A DNA stretch of 64,000 bases from Marsupella aquatica. Its lineage: Eukaryota > Marchantiophyta. Where the stretch lies: contig OZ316893.1 of the NCBI GenBank assembly GCA_973895155.1, forward strand, positions 5,828,001 to 5,892,000. The letters run 5' to 3'. How positions within the stretch are numbered: the stretch's first letter is position 1; the number at the start of each line of letters is the position of its first letter. Below, piece by piece: positions 11,358 through 23,072 of this stretch. The notes beneath the pieces are model-generated. The model had not been told where the DNA came from. It worked only from the letters and a program-made list of their open reading frames with translations, and ran no database searches. A program made the translations under genes and the position numbers.

Positions 11358-12530
11358 TCAAACGTCAGATTGCAGGGAGGGTTTGAAAACAAAAAATTGC
11401 TCCACGCATGACAGTCCATTCGCCAGGGAAAGGCACTCGGGCAGTGGACTCCAAGAGTTCTTAGAAGAGCTGTAGACCAATACAACCGATCCATCATAGG
11501 AAGCCACATAAATGGCTTCCTCGTGCGCAACACATTTGAGAGAATCAAATGTACCACACTTGCTGCTCAGGTACTTCTCACACAGCTCGTGTGGGAGTGT
11601 GGAGATCTCCTTCCAGCTCATCAATGACTCGTCCAGCTTCCATATCTTGAGCGCCGTTGGGTCAGGAACTTCTCCTTCTCGCCAGCATGGATCAAAACCA
11701 GCCACCACCGCAAGACTACCCATGCTATCAACCAAATGAGGATACACAGCAAAGCTTGGAAGGCCAGCTGAGAATTCACTCCACTCGCTGCCACCCATGA
11801 CTACCTCCAGCTTCAGAAGCTTCGGGGGCAGGCAGGTGATACCGTATAGACACTCATTTATGACCACTCCTTCGGATTCGAATCCGGTCACTGCTGAAGG
11901 GATCCTTCCACTCGTACTCCACGATCTTGTGGATGAATCGAAAATCTTTGTACTCAAGTCAGTCAATCCATTGAATCCCACTTCGATAATCTTATACCTG
12001 CCTCCTTGGTCACAGTCTGGATTTCGGCCAGCGGCCATCATCGAAGTTAACGTCCCAACTGATACCATCTCCATATTCTCTTCAAAGTTGATAGGAGGCA
12101 AATTTCTCCAGGTCTTGGTCAGGGGATTGCAAGTGAGGTAAATTGTGGTACTGGCGACCGTGGCGTGCAGATACAGAAGGCCTCCGGCGCATGCAATGAC
12201 AGAGATGTCCACCAATTCTGAGGGCAAGAAGAGCAACGACAATTCATTCCACTTGCGCAGCTCCACATTGTAGACATAAACAGTGGGAGGGTGAGACCCG
12301 ACCGTCGTCAAGCAGAGAAACCATGGCTGCCGAGAAGAAGACGAATCCGGAAGCACGCACTCCGGAGGTCTCCGAACAGCAGAGAGCAACGAGTTCCATC
12401 GTCTGCAAACGCAACGAAATCTCAGAAAATCCGCAACGGGCAAGAATGCAAGGACTCTTTCGATGATGTCTTCTGGTAGTCCGCCCCAGAGCCTCACGTC
12501 CATCCCCTCATAGCCTCTCTGAAAATTCAT
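11358..12530 (-). CDS. F-box/kelch-repeat protein
   Basis: The single-exon ORF encodes 390 residues. The F-box is near residues 15-55, with LPEDIIERVLAFLPVADFL then RFRCVCRRWNSLL. The rest (about 75-390) has kelch-type β-propeller blades, with recurrent hydrophobic strands ending in W or Y (for example VYVYNVELRKWNEL and ALKIWKLDESLMSWKEI). Such proteins are substrate receptors of SCF E3 ubiquitin ligases: the F-box binds the Skp1 (ASK) adaptor and the propeller binds the target. Length and layout match the plant F-box/kelch subfamily that includes At5g15710-like proteins, whose targets are not generally known. The frame is intact. A TATA-like motif at 13054-13061 and an upstream ORF at 12592-12837 lie in front of it. 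Confidence 0.9.
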   Translation of the reverse strand: MNFQRGYEGMDVRLWGGLPEDIIERVLAFLPVADFLRFRCVCRRWNSLLSAVRRPPECVLPDSSSSRQPWFLCLTTVGSHPPTVYVYNVELRKWNELSLLFLPSELVDISVIACAGGLLYLHATVASTTIYLTCNPLTKTWRNLPPINFEENMEMVSVGTLTSMMAAGRNPDCDQGGRYKIIEVGFNGLTDLSTKIFDSSTRSWSTSGRIPSAVTGFESEGVVINECLYGITCLPPKLLKLEVVMGGSEWSEFSAGLPSFAVYPHLVDSMGSLAVVAGFDPCWREGEVPDPTALKIWKLDESLMSWKEISTLPHELCEKYLSSKCGTFDSLKCVAHEEAIYVASYDGSVVLVYSSSKNSWSPLPECLSLANGLSCVEQFFVFKPSLQSDV

Positions 12531-12591
12531 TCTGTCTTACAGCCTTCCAAGCTACTCGCTGCTCAAACTCACCCACTGACTGATCGAGCAT

Positions 12592-12837
12592 TCACAAGTC
12601 CTGGATTGTACTAAAAATGAAGCTGTCAAGCAGTAATTCCAGAGCACGAGACGAGAGGAAATCAATGAATTCATTGACACATCGATTGTCTTGAATGGTC
12701 TGCAGTGAGTTCTCTAGTTTTGCTGTCCAGATTCTGAAATTCTCGGATTCTCTACATGCTTCTTCGATCCTAGTTTGCAACTTGAGTACCTCGTTTCCTC
12801 TCTTAAGTAGTCTTGTATAGCTCGAAAGCACATTCAT
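12592..12837 (-). CDS. Upstream ORF in the probable 5' leader of the F-box gene
   Basis: This 81-codon ATG-initiated ORF ends 61 bases before the F-box start codon, on the same strand. If the TATA-like box at 13054-13061 is used, transcription would start near 13025 and the leader would contain this ORF. The predicted peptide is Leu/Glu-rich with helical character (LLKRGNEVLKLQTRIEEA) and has no recognised domain. It could be a translational uORF, an unannotated exon or chance. Confidence 0.35.
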   Translation of the reverse strand: MNVLSSYTRLLKRGNEVLKLQTRIEEACRESENFRIWTAKLENSLQTIQDNRCVNEFIDFLSSRALELLLDSFIFSTIQDL

Positions 12838-13053
12838 GATTTATTCGGCTGCTAGACCCCATGTACTCTCCCTGTCACTCTCAATTGATCATAAGATCAG
12901 CTCGAGAGTGAAATCTAGCAGCTCTCTACGAACCCTTCCCTAAAGGCCCAGATCCAGTGGAGTCTAATGTTTAGCAACTCCGTCCGTCTCTCTTGCAGTG
13001 TGGGCAGGATGAGAAATCATCACACGGCCGATTCCCTCACATAAAATAATGCC

Positions 13054-13061
13054 CCTTTATA
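13054..13061 (-). promoter_or_regulatory. Candidate TATA box of the F-box gene
   Basis: The plus strand reads cctttata, giving TATAAAGG on the minus strand within a C-rich (minus: G-rich) context. It is about 525 bases upstream of the F-box ATG. The placement fits a long leader. The assignment rests on the motif alone. Confidence 0.35.
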
Positions 13062-16000
13062 CCCCCTTCCTAGTCCCACCTTGCAACAAAACAAACGGCA
13101 TGACAGTTGGGCTCCTCGATCAACTTCGTTACAAGCACCTTTGAACAAGTGAATCTCTGCTGGACTTCTCAAGTGTTGGTGCCCAATGCATCTCAAGCTG
13201 AACTGATGAAGGAAGGTCAGGTGGTCACCAGTCAGCGAAGAGGCATGCTTGATTTGTCAGTAGTAGGACGAAGGATCAATGCGGGCGGTACGGGGACAGG
13301 ACAGGGAAGAAGAAGAAAAGATTGGGAGGGAAGGCAATGAGTCGATCAGTCGCTGAGTCGATTGGTTGCCTGGCAGGCAGCCATGGTGTCTGATGATGGG
13401 GAACAATCATGGAGGCGTCCTCCACTCGTGGCAGCCTCGCACTGCTCATCAGACTGTACGTGGTTTCGTTGCTGCAGAACTGCCCGTTTCCCCACCAAAG
13501 GGAATGATTTGGCAAATTTTGGCTTCTGATTTGGGTCATAAGTGACTTCTTTCAACGAACCCACAACAACAATACCGTACTTTTTAAGGGGGAAAATAAA
13601 AAGAACAAAGAAGTTCTCGTGAAGCTCGAGGTTTTGCAAAAGTTCTCATGAACCTCAAGGTTTGCAAAAATGCTCCCATGGTCTGACTACCGTAGCTCTC
13701 ATGAAGGATTGTAACACAACTCTTATGCACTTCTAAAGTAGCTCGTTCACTTTGCAGCATACTCTTTCATATATTTATTTAATTTAATAGCAATCTGTCT
13801 AATAAAGCACAAAAGTTAGGATCAGAGTCTACCTTCAATCTAGAGTGTTTGAAGACACTAGATCATGATTTGGTTGGGGGTGGACTTGGAAACTGACAGG
13901 ATCTATTTATACACAAAGGTTGGGCATTCAGGATAGCCCCTAATAATTTCCAAGCATGCAAGTCACCTTGCAATGTAACGATCAGACACTGCCTCTCAAT
14001 ACATTGTCCCGTAATTCCTCTATAACTTCACCAATTGGATCCTCCAATTGTCACCTCCATTGGTGATGGGAAATATACTTTAATTATTGACCCAATTGAT
14101 TTCCTGTTTTAGAGTTCGTTTTATGAAGATATTGAGCTTTCCTTACTACAACAAAGTGAACTAGAGCAGTTGTTGTGATTAAGATCTAGCTGCAGACTTG
14201 TGCATACAGCCTGATTACCCATACTTGAATGTAAAAAGAGATGATCGAGGAAGAAAAAACCCTTGCAGAAAAAACGCTTCAATGCTATTTCCTGTCCATC
14301 TCTACCCCATCCCTTTGTTTTGTCTGCACCCTCACTTTCAACTCCCTTACAGTCATGGTCTACAGGTTCACTCTAGGCCATAGGCCCAAGGAATATGCCC
14401 TTGGTTAGAGTCATGGTCAGAGTCTTCACTCTAGACAGTAGACTCACTGAGTAGCTTTTGATTACCCTTTATTAGTTAGATGTCTCCAAGCAAGTGAGTT
14501 TCAAACTGAAATTTAGTAATTAAACACTTTATTTGCTTTTGGGTAGAGCAGGTAGGCCGTTGGCCATTTGCACTAAGTAAGTTTTACTTTTTAGTTCATG
14601 TGAACTTCCAACTCACTTTCCCTTCACGTACACTTGTTAATTAATAGATTTGGACTCAAAATTTTTCAACCCTTACTCAGTTTGTGCGTTGGGCTGATTT
14701 TTAAGATGGAAGCACTGGGTGTCCAGTTAAACTGTTAAGGAGTTTTGGCAAGCTTGCCACATGGTCACCTTTCACTAATCACAAAAGTACATCAACGGTA
14801 GAGCATTGGGGTGGTAGCGGATCATTTATTCTGGACATTCAAGGAAAAACAATTGTTCGCAACAAGCCAGGGGTTACAGGTAGTCACACACCATCTTGCA
14901 TCCAACCATTCAATCTCTCAACTGATAAACCTCATTGAGTATCAAGCCTTAGTTTGGTGATGAATGTTTGCTAACTAAGTCAACATTCTCCTCTCTCATA
15001 TTGAGACAAAGTATGATGACACTAGTTCCATGCCAACCATGACAGTGATTCTTGTAGATTGGGATTGTTAAAGATTTTTGCTATCAAATGATGATCTCTT
15101 AACTCAAAAATTGTTCTTCAATATAAAGTACAACTCAACGGCAGCCGAGTGCACAAACTAAGACATTGCCCTCAATAATTTAATGTTCTGCAACCTTTCC
15201 ATGTACTAGGTAGTTTAGTGAAGCAGCACTGTCACTAGTCAAAGAGGATCCATAGTGACAAGGTTACATCCATGATCACTGTCCTATTTATGCAACAAAA
15301 CCAGAATGATTTCTTGAAAGGGCCTCACACAAACTGAGGCAACATCCTGGCAATAAACGGACAATGAATACTTATAGAAATCTTGATATACCCAAGGCCA
15401 AGTAAGACTTCAGTATCACTTTAATTGGAACCGATCCTGAAGGACGGTATAATTGTTAGCACCAGGGAGCGATGAGTTATTGTTTGAATACAATGTGCAT
15501 ATAAAAGCACCATCTTTTAAGGAAATATTTAGTCAACTTGGGTGAATGAAAGTACTACGAGCAGTCATCTTAATTTGGCAACAACCATTGGTCCCAAACT
15601 GCTTCCAATGAAGAACAAGAACTCAATTATGGAAACTATAAGTTTATTCTCGACAAGTGTGACTTGAGGATCACCACACCCAAGAACCACTCAAGACAAA
15701 AGGATGTATTGTCATTGTTGGTCCTCGTGGTTTATATTTCCTTGTGATTGGAGTTGGTAATCAGTAAGCCCTGTTACTTGAAACAGAGCTTAGCGGAAAC
15801 TCCTTTTCTCTCGTAGAAGGCTAATATGCGCTAATAATGAGTCCATGGTACTAAGAGCACTTATACATACAAACCAAGTAGTGGACCATTCCAAAGTCTA
15901 AAACCTGGAAAGGCATTCCTCCCCAACCGGAAGAGGTCAATTGAGGTACTGAGGTTTTCTTTATGAAAGCGGGAAAGCTGCTGTAGTCCACATGTACAAA

Positions 16001-17573
16001 TTGCGCTGAGTTTGTGAGGTATGGGAATGGGATTTCTAGTCAAATAGTGCAACAGGGAAATATCTGACAACGGTCAAGATCTCAATCCCATAGTACAAAC
16101 AGGATATTGAGCGCAGCAAAAAGTGTTTTTCAGAGTTGTTAGGAGGGGGGCCTCTTTGAAAGCCAATGTTTTTTGGGAATCCAGCACGCATCAACTTGTG
16201 TGGCTTGGCCGGTGGGGGTCTACTTGCAGTGGAGTGGAGAAAATAACAAGCAAAGTACACTGATGTATTTAATAATTATGTTCTGTTGAACTAACCCCAA
16301 AGTCAAGACTATCAATTTCTACTGATCCACCAGGGAGAGCAGGGCAGACGGGTGATGGTTCTCGGATAGAATCGTTGATGGATGCTTTCTCAAATTAAGG
16401 CTATGGCCGGCGATTTCTGGCTCAAACACGTAGAGGCAACTTAAGCAGTATTCTGCAGCGAGCGATCAGTAATCTAAGGATCTGACCTGAACAGAGATTG
16501 CCAAAGTTCTCTAGAGTAATTTCTACCATAGTACGTGCTGAATGAATCGGGAAGCAGCCAGGATGATCGACCAAGAACTCATGGCGATTGGAAGGCCAAC
16601 AATAGACTGACAATGATGGAAGGGAACTCACAGGCATGGAGAATAACGGAAGTGTATGAATAGTTACTAAAAAATATACTCTAGGTTGAAAAGTTATGCT
16701 CGCAGTATTACTTGGAGCACAAATATTCTAAACATTTGCTAAGATTCCATTAAGACTATCCAGCTTTTATTTCGAAACAAGGGATTGGAATCAATTGTTT
16801 GCTGATTTTGAACACCCCTTGTTTACATGTACAGTAGGAAGAAAAAGATGCTGTGCCGGAAACAGTGCCTACCATGCATTTTCTTTATTACGGTCATGGC
16901 CATGCGCTGACTACAGAAGGGTCCTGTACCCATAGAGAGAAAGTCCCTAACGCAAATATAATTCGTTGCTGGAAAAGCGGGCCTGAGCACGGGCGGCGAT
17001 GGGGTTTCCCAGACGCAAATGCATTCACGAAGTTGCAGTTTTATCCATCCAGATCGGAGGCTCAGCTGGCCTTGCGCACCGTGCTGAACAGTTGGAAGCA
17101 CAAGTCCAAACCCCGGCGGAATAAAGTACAGCCTGCGCACCTTTGGCGCTGCCAGCTCAATCCTCGTCGGATCGTACCTACCCAAGTTGTTGCTCACATC
17201 TCAGTCAGGCAAACCTTATTAGGGACTCCCAGCGTTGATCCGGCTCTCCAGATCACTCTGTGTTTCTTCGTTGAATGGCTCGTCTGTGAGCTCCTCGTCG
17301 ATCTCATTCTGGATTTCCGAAGCCAGGTCTCCGTATCACTGTGGATTTCTAGTAAGAATTGTACGTAGGCTTGGGCGTAAACGTGTGCAGAAGAAGGCTT
17401 CGACGACCTTTGACGAGATTGAAATGAGAGTCTACGTACGAACCTAGAGGATTCTCTTGTATGATCGAAGTGATATTATGAATAGGATTCAGGCGAGGGC
17501 TAGAGATCGATCGATCATATAGATCGAAGGTTCAGGATTTGGATAGAAGCCCATTAATGCGGCAGCTCGGAGT
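13062..17573. other. Long intergenic spacer; no gene seen
   Basis: A short imperfect tandem duplication occurs at about 13610-13675, with units near agttctcgtgaagctcgagg. Otherwise there are only short unrecognised ORFs, including overlapping frames on both strands around 16823-17368. The last 200-300 bases are probably the promoter and leader of the next gene. Confidence 0.5.
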
Positions 17574-18224
17574 ATGCACAATTCGTGTCGAGAGGAAGAC
17601 ATGGACGACATGTACAATCGTAAGAAGAGAACAGCACGAAAAATCGCTCAGATAAGGATACCGAAGAAAGGTCTCGCGGATTTGGAAGAGGACGCTTGCA
17701 CTGTGGTGATCCCGCAACCATTGAATGTAGTGGATCAAGAGGCAGACTCTCAAGATCATTTCGAGCCTGAGGAATTTACGGCGCTCGAAAGCAGGTCTGA
17801 ATCGCCAGAAGGGATGGGATCTGCCGAACGGTCGGTCTTGGGAGAGGGCAAGGAGAAGGCCCAATCTAAGTGCGCTCGAGATGCGAATCTTGCCCAGGGA
17901 ACGCAATCTTGTGGTGGAAAGACGATTCGAGTAGTGATCTCCAGACAGCAGTTGGCGAAGCTCTTGGCGGAAGGGTCCATCAAGAATTCATCCGGTTGCA
18001 AGTCGCTGCTGCCACCCTCGCCAAGCAACGGACGGCTTGTCGGCATGGCGGAGATAATCAGTAATGCCATGAAAATGACACAAAGCCCTGGGTGTCCATG
18101 GTCACCTAAACTTGACACCATAACCGAGGCTCCTCTTCTGTTAACGAGATCGCCTGTCATAACCAGAAATTGTGAAGCAGTGGCGAATTTGTTGCAGAAG
18201 TCCCAAGAAGTAAAACCGTTTTGA
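17574..18224 (+). CDS. Hypothetical protein with a PADRE/DUF4228-like segment
   Basis: An intact 216-codon ORF. The N-terminus is basic (YNRKKRTARKIAQIRIPKK), followed by an acidic Ser/Glu-rich stretch. The central block IRVVISRQQLAKLLAEGSI resembles the β-strand plus helix motif of plant PADRE (DUF4228) proteins, which are often induced by stress or pathogens and have no established biochemical activity. The classic N-terminal MGN start of that family is absent. Met at codons 10 and 13 are alternative starts. The family link rests on about 20 residues and is tentative. The length and clean frame support it being a gene. Confidence 0.5.
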   Translation: MHNSCREEDMDDMYNRKKRTARKIAQIRIPKKGLADLEEDACTVVIPQPLNVVDQEADSQDHFEPEEFTALESRSESPEGMGSAERSVLGEGKEKAQSKCARDANLAQGTQSCGGKTIRVVISRQQLAKLLAEGSIKNSSGCKSLLPPSPSNGRLVGMAEIISNAMKMTQSPGCPWSPKLDTITEAPLLLTRSPVITRNCEAVANLLQKSQEVKPF

Positions 18225-21200
18225 AGTTAGCATAATATAGAGAATTCCTGTAGGTAGAGGTTGCATATTCCCAGACATTTGGTAGGATTGAATGGGTCAG
18301 GAACGCTAGGTCAGCACGTACTGTGTCAAGTTTGTTTTCTATTGGGCTATCGAATATCCCCGATGGTAATGAACTTAATTGGAGCACTTTCGACGTACAG
18401 TCTCGATCTCGAAGCAAATATCTCTCGATCGGTGAAACGCAATCCAGTGCCACTAGATCATGCCGAGATGACGCCATTTCCAAGGAGCAAGTCTCATTGA
18501 GAGGGACGGCGTCATACGACTGCCGGATTGTGACCCAGAGATTTCGAAGGTTCCAAGCGGAACCGCTCTAGACACCTGAGGACCACTTGATTACCGAACG
18601 CCATGGATTCGATCGGGATCGACAAGTTGCCGAAAATCATTAACGAATTGATCAAATGGAATCGGGATCTGCTGATTAATAGAGACAATTCTGCTTGCAA
18701 CAACTGATGGTGCGCGCCACTGATTTTTTTGTTTTGTATTGTAGGAAGCTTCTCGATTAAATAGTTACGATGCTAGTATTGAAACATCATCTGCGTCGAC
18801 TCAAACGTAATTTGCAGGTTGTACAAAATGCCATTTCTCTGAAAATGCTATTCAGCAGATTGTGCCCTCGTCGAAAATTCGGGTGTTTCTGTCGATCGAT
18901 GACAGAGTTGAATTCGGCAATGAATCATCTGTAAAGCACTGTAAAGCAAAATTAAGGTGCTGCAGGATACCGAGTGTCAGTTCCTAGGTAGAGATATTTA
19001 ACTTCCTTCCTGTCTTGACTCCCAACCATCACCTCTCGCCCCGTAGGTGAACAGGATCGAAATAGTGCATTTCTGTACACCTATTTAGAGATAGCCTGCA
19101 CGGTCGAGGTGCTAGTGAAGGGAAGGGAAGAGAAGATGATAAAAATGGGCTACTTTACTGTAATACAGTTTGTCAACAGTCGACGCAAAATTGCACGAGT
19201 CTCAGTGTTGTAAATTCATAATTCTAAAAGGCTTGAATGTCTTATCGCAGTCCGAAGACCAATTTCATCCTGAATACACCGAACGTATAATTTGGATGTG
19301 ACTTCGATGGCACAGTTAATTTGCCACTCTGCAAGCCGGCTGCCCCTTGAGTCACCTACAAATGCATAGAAACAAGTGCGAGCGGAACTCGTAAAATTTC
19401 AAACACAAGAGGAATAAGAAAAACATTTGCCGCATAAGCGCCAACGATGTTGTCTTGGTTTGTCATTGCGATCGAAGTTTGCTGAAGCGAAGTTTTCATC
19501 GCATTCCTTACATTGTTCTAGCAATTATCTTAGAAATGTGTTTCAAGTAAGCTAGAAGCGGTGATTACATGGTAATAAAGTCAAGTAGGCCTAATAATCT
19601 TAGCAAGTACATCTCATCGCACTCAGACCTGGGGCAGGGGATTTTCAGCAAAATTTGTAGTCCAGAGGTGCAGCGCCGAGGTCAGCAGGGAAGTATATTG
19701 ATCCTGTAATCTGCCCGATTCGACCTTTTGAAACTGGGTTCTATAAGTTTTATAATTAAGCGAGATCAACAATTTCGTGCATATTTTGAACCTTCAATAT
19801 GTCTGAATTGGATGAAATTTCTGTCTATAAGCATCCGAGTTTGAGCCGCAGTGCACGTACACTTCGTATTGCATGGTCTGTACTCTTGCCCGAATCTAGG
19901 TACCCCAGCAGACTTCGTATTCTAAGATCTGTACTCTTGGTCAGGTGAAAATCTCATAGATTTGAATAATTTCTGTGGACAGCATGCATGCACTTCGCAA
20001 TATGTTTAGTTTTCCATCAAAAGACGTATTTGTAACCAAAACTACGCCCCGAACTACGCAGAGTGATCGATTGGGTTCCCCATCAAGAGTACGGGTCCTA
20101 GCTTGTTGGTGAGCTTGCTTATTGATTTCTTCGATGTACGCACATACTTGGAATCAACAATGATATGCCTGGACCAGCTCCAGATCAGAGCTGTTGGTGG
20201 CTTGACTTCAATATTGATGGACTGGGAACGTAAACCGGAGTTCGGAATATAATTTAAATCTAATTTGCATGTCCTGGGCACTGTTTGACGCACGATCAGA
20301 TGGCATGGGGTCGACAGTCACCAATTAACTGCCGTGATCAAGGGCTTTCGATAGTAAGATTTCACCAATCACTTCGTTCTGTTTCTCCAAAAACTGCTGT
20401 AGAGGGGAACTCGGTTTGTCTCAGGGTTTATGCATGAAAACCATCTCCCACAAAATCTCTGTCATGTCGGTTGTTGCTCAGCTGCCCGATTCGGTCCCTG
20501 CTAAATTCAGTTACGAGTTCCGTGAGGCACTGGTTTAAGCTTGTACTCTTGTATGACTTCGTCAAAATCCATTTCTCTTCCTCCAAAACGTATGAAATGG
20601 AATTCTTTAGACACTTACATTTAGCCAGATTGATTGGATCTAAATCCCTCTTTTTATGTTTTCATAACTTGGGCATGCGACCAATCATTCAGCAAATGCT
20701 GCTGTCCGGGGTCCACCATCTTTGCAAGAGTTGGATACAGTTCAAGGGTGTCCACACCTTTATTTAAGTTCAACGCTCGATTTAGGGTAACAGATACTGT
20801 TTTCCAATTATATGAGACGGAGGCAAAGAGTAGACCTGGCCGCGGGATTTCATTTACTAGAAAACGTGCTACCAGACCAGTCATCTCCAGAATTTGATGC
20901 TAAAAATATACCTTAGGCATAAAACTTGACTACAGTACATTGACCCGAACTGAGTTTGAAAGCTGCAATTTGGGTCTGACCCGCAAGACAGTCGATTCCA
21001 GCTGCAGCCTGGCCTTAACAATAAAGAATATTAACGAGAGCCTTTAATGCATTCGAAGCTCTTGAGATCCGTACGTTCTGCTGATGATTTTTGAACCTCT
21101 CCGGCCAAGCACAAAAAACCCAGCGCAAAGTCAAATGAGACGGTCCAACTGAAACAGTCCCTGGTAAAGTACGTAGCGTGCTTAATTGTTGTGGTAATAA

Positions 21201-23072
21201 TACTTCATGCGGGACTTCATGCTGGGGCTCCGACACTTTCCTGAACACCGTAATCTTAATGGACTGTGCAATTCAATTAAAAGGTTTAAGTAATAACCAT
21301 ACCATGGACCTCAATGAATAGCTTGAGTGTGATCGGCTGCTATACAGTCACCGCAAGCGAGACACAATTGTCCCAGCAAAATGCAAACCTTTTACGAACA
21401 CATGGTATAGTTACCAAAGCAGGAGCCAGACTCGTGAACAGGAGGTAGGAAACATTGACTGACATACTAGCTATTCACAAAATTTATATGATTGTAATTT
21501 TCCCGTCCTCACAGTGATTATTTATGGGCTTCCCACAGGATTCCAAGGTTCTGAACCGAAAATTTCTACAGCAATCTTCGTGAAATCCAACCGACTCCGA
21601 TGATATACAGTATGGAACTGTTTCAACAGTATTACACGTGCAATTTTCTAGTAACGGGACATTCAAACTGGGTTGTGCCCTATTATTCGAGCTACATGCT
21701 TAGTTAATGCCTGTAATGCTTGGTGTTGTACACTTGAGATTTTCTGAGTACTGTAGTTCCTCCTGAGTAAAATTAATAACCTCCAGTACCTGTAGAATGG
21801 GCTTTCATTGTCCTCGGGATTGTCCTGTTCTTCAGCTGACACAGACACAGCTCCCGACACTGCAGCTTTGATTGAGAGACTAAATAACTGGTTCTAGTCT
21901 CATGGAAATTCGAAGTGCAGATTGATAAGGTGGGAGTCACCCAGTGCAAATAGAGTAAACGTGGATTTATTTGACATTCAACCTGTTTGTGTGACCCACA
22001 TTACGGACTGGTGTCTGGCAAAGAGTGGGTTGCATTTTGATTTGTCGGATAGCAGCGTCTGATTTTTGTTATCATGCACTTTTGCAGTAATTAAGTTGGA
22101 CGCGCAATAGCCCTGATCTCGATTCAGAATCTCTGACAAGAAATACCTTAATATATATATGTCGATCATGCCAGGGTGCGGTCTGCAGGTTGCTATATGA
22201 GGATCACCATAAGGTGATATTATCGAAAATTCTCAGTCGTAGGTGACGAGTGATGAGAGGAAAAAAAAGGCTTCGACAGCTTGGCTTCATCAGTTCTAGC
22301 TCGTCGAGCTGATCTCGAGGAAAACGCAGTCCGATCTATTATGAGAGATGCACTTTGAAACAATTGAAGCATAAATTCTAGGTTTCACAAATTTCTTTCC
22401 CTGCTCCCTATATATTATGGAATGGTATGTCTGAGATAACGTTTCTGTCCAAGACTAAACGGTGGCTGCTCTAAAAGATTTTCCAAAGAGTCTTCCCAGC
22501 GGCAAAATATATTCTCTCCGATTCGAAGCATATATACAATGCGGGACAAACTATGAACATTTAATTTCATCACGGCCGTTCTAGTATTAATTGCAAGCGG
22601 TCAACGGAAATTAACTTAAGCAAAAGTCGACGTCCTCCTTGTGGGATCGAGAAATAGTTGTCGCAGAGTTCTACGCTATTCAATAAATACATATTACTTG
22701 ATCATGTCGGTCGATTGTTCAGAAGTGTGTTGATCTCTGTAACTATCTGCCCAATTCTAAAGTGTGTTGATCTCGGCAACCATATATCTGAACATCTCTC
22801 CACACCATATTCATAATTGTTAATATTTTCTATTCTTGCTCACTTCTGTAGAACATATCTATCCTATCGCAACTGAACGTAACAACACGATTCACCAGAA
22901 TTTCTCATTTACTTGGAAGTTTTTATTATGATGCGATCGACACGCTTCAATTTGTACAAGTTTTAAACATCTAGAAAGCTATTCACAAATATTTATCATA
23001 GGCAACACCGGTGCAGTGATCGAGCTTGGGTCTATTCGTGAAGACTAACTGCACATTATCACGAAAGGCTAA
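18225..23072. other. Long intergenic spacer; no gene seen
   Basis: There are only short, unrecognised ORFs on both strands. No TE termini, tRNA or array repeats were noticed by eye. The window from 18225 to about 18600 may be 3' UTR of the preceding gene. Confidence 0.5.

Noticed and set aside
11512-12479. Plus-strand ORFs over the F-box gene
   Set aside because: They are antisense shadows of an intact F-box/kelch frame.
16823-17368. Overlapping ORFs of 124 (minus) and 171 (plus) codons
   Set aside because: No recognisable domain in either, and they share the same DNA. The plus frame may be part of the leader region of the next gene.
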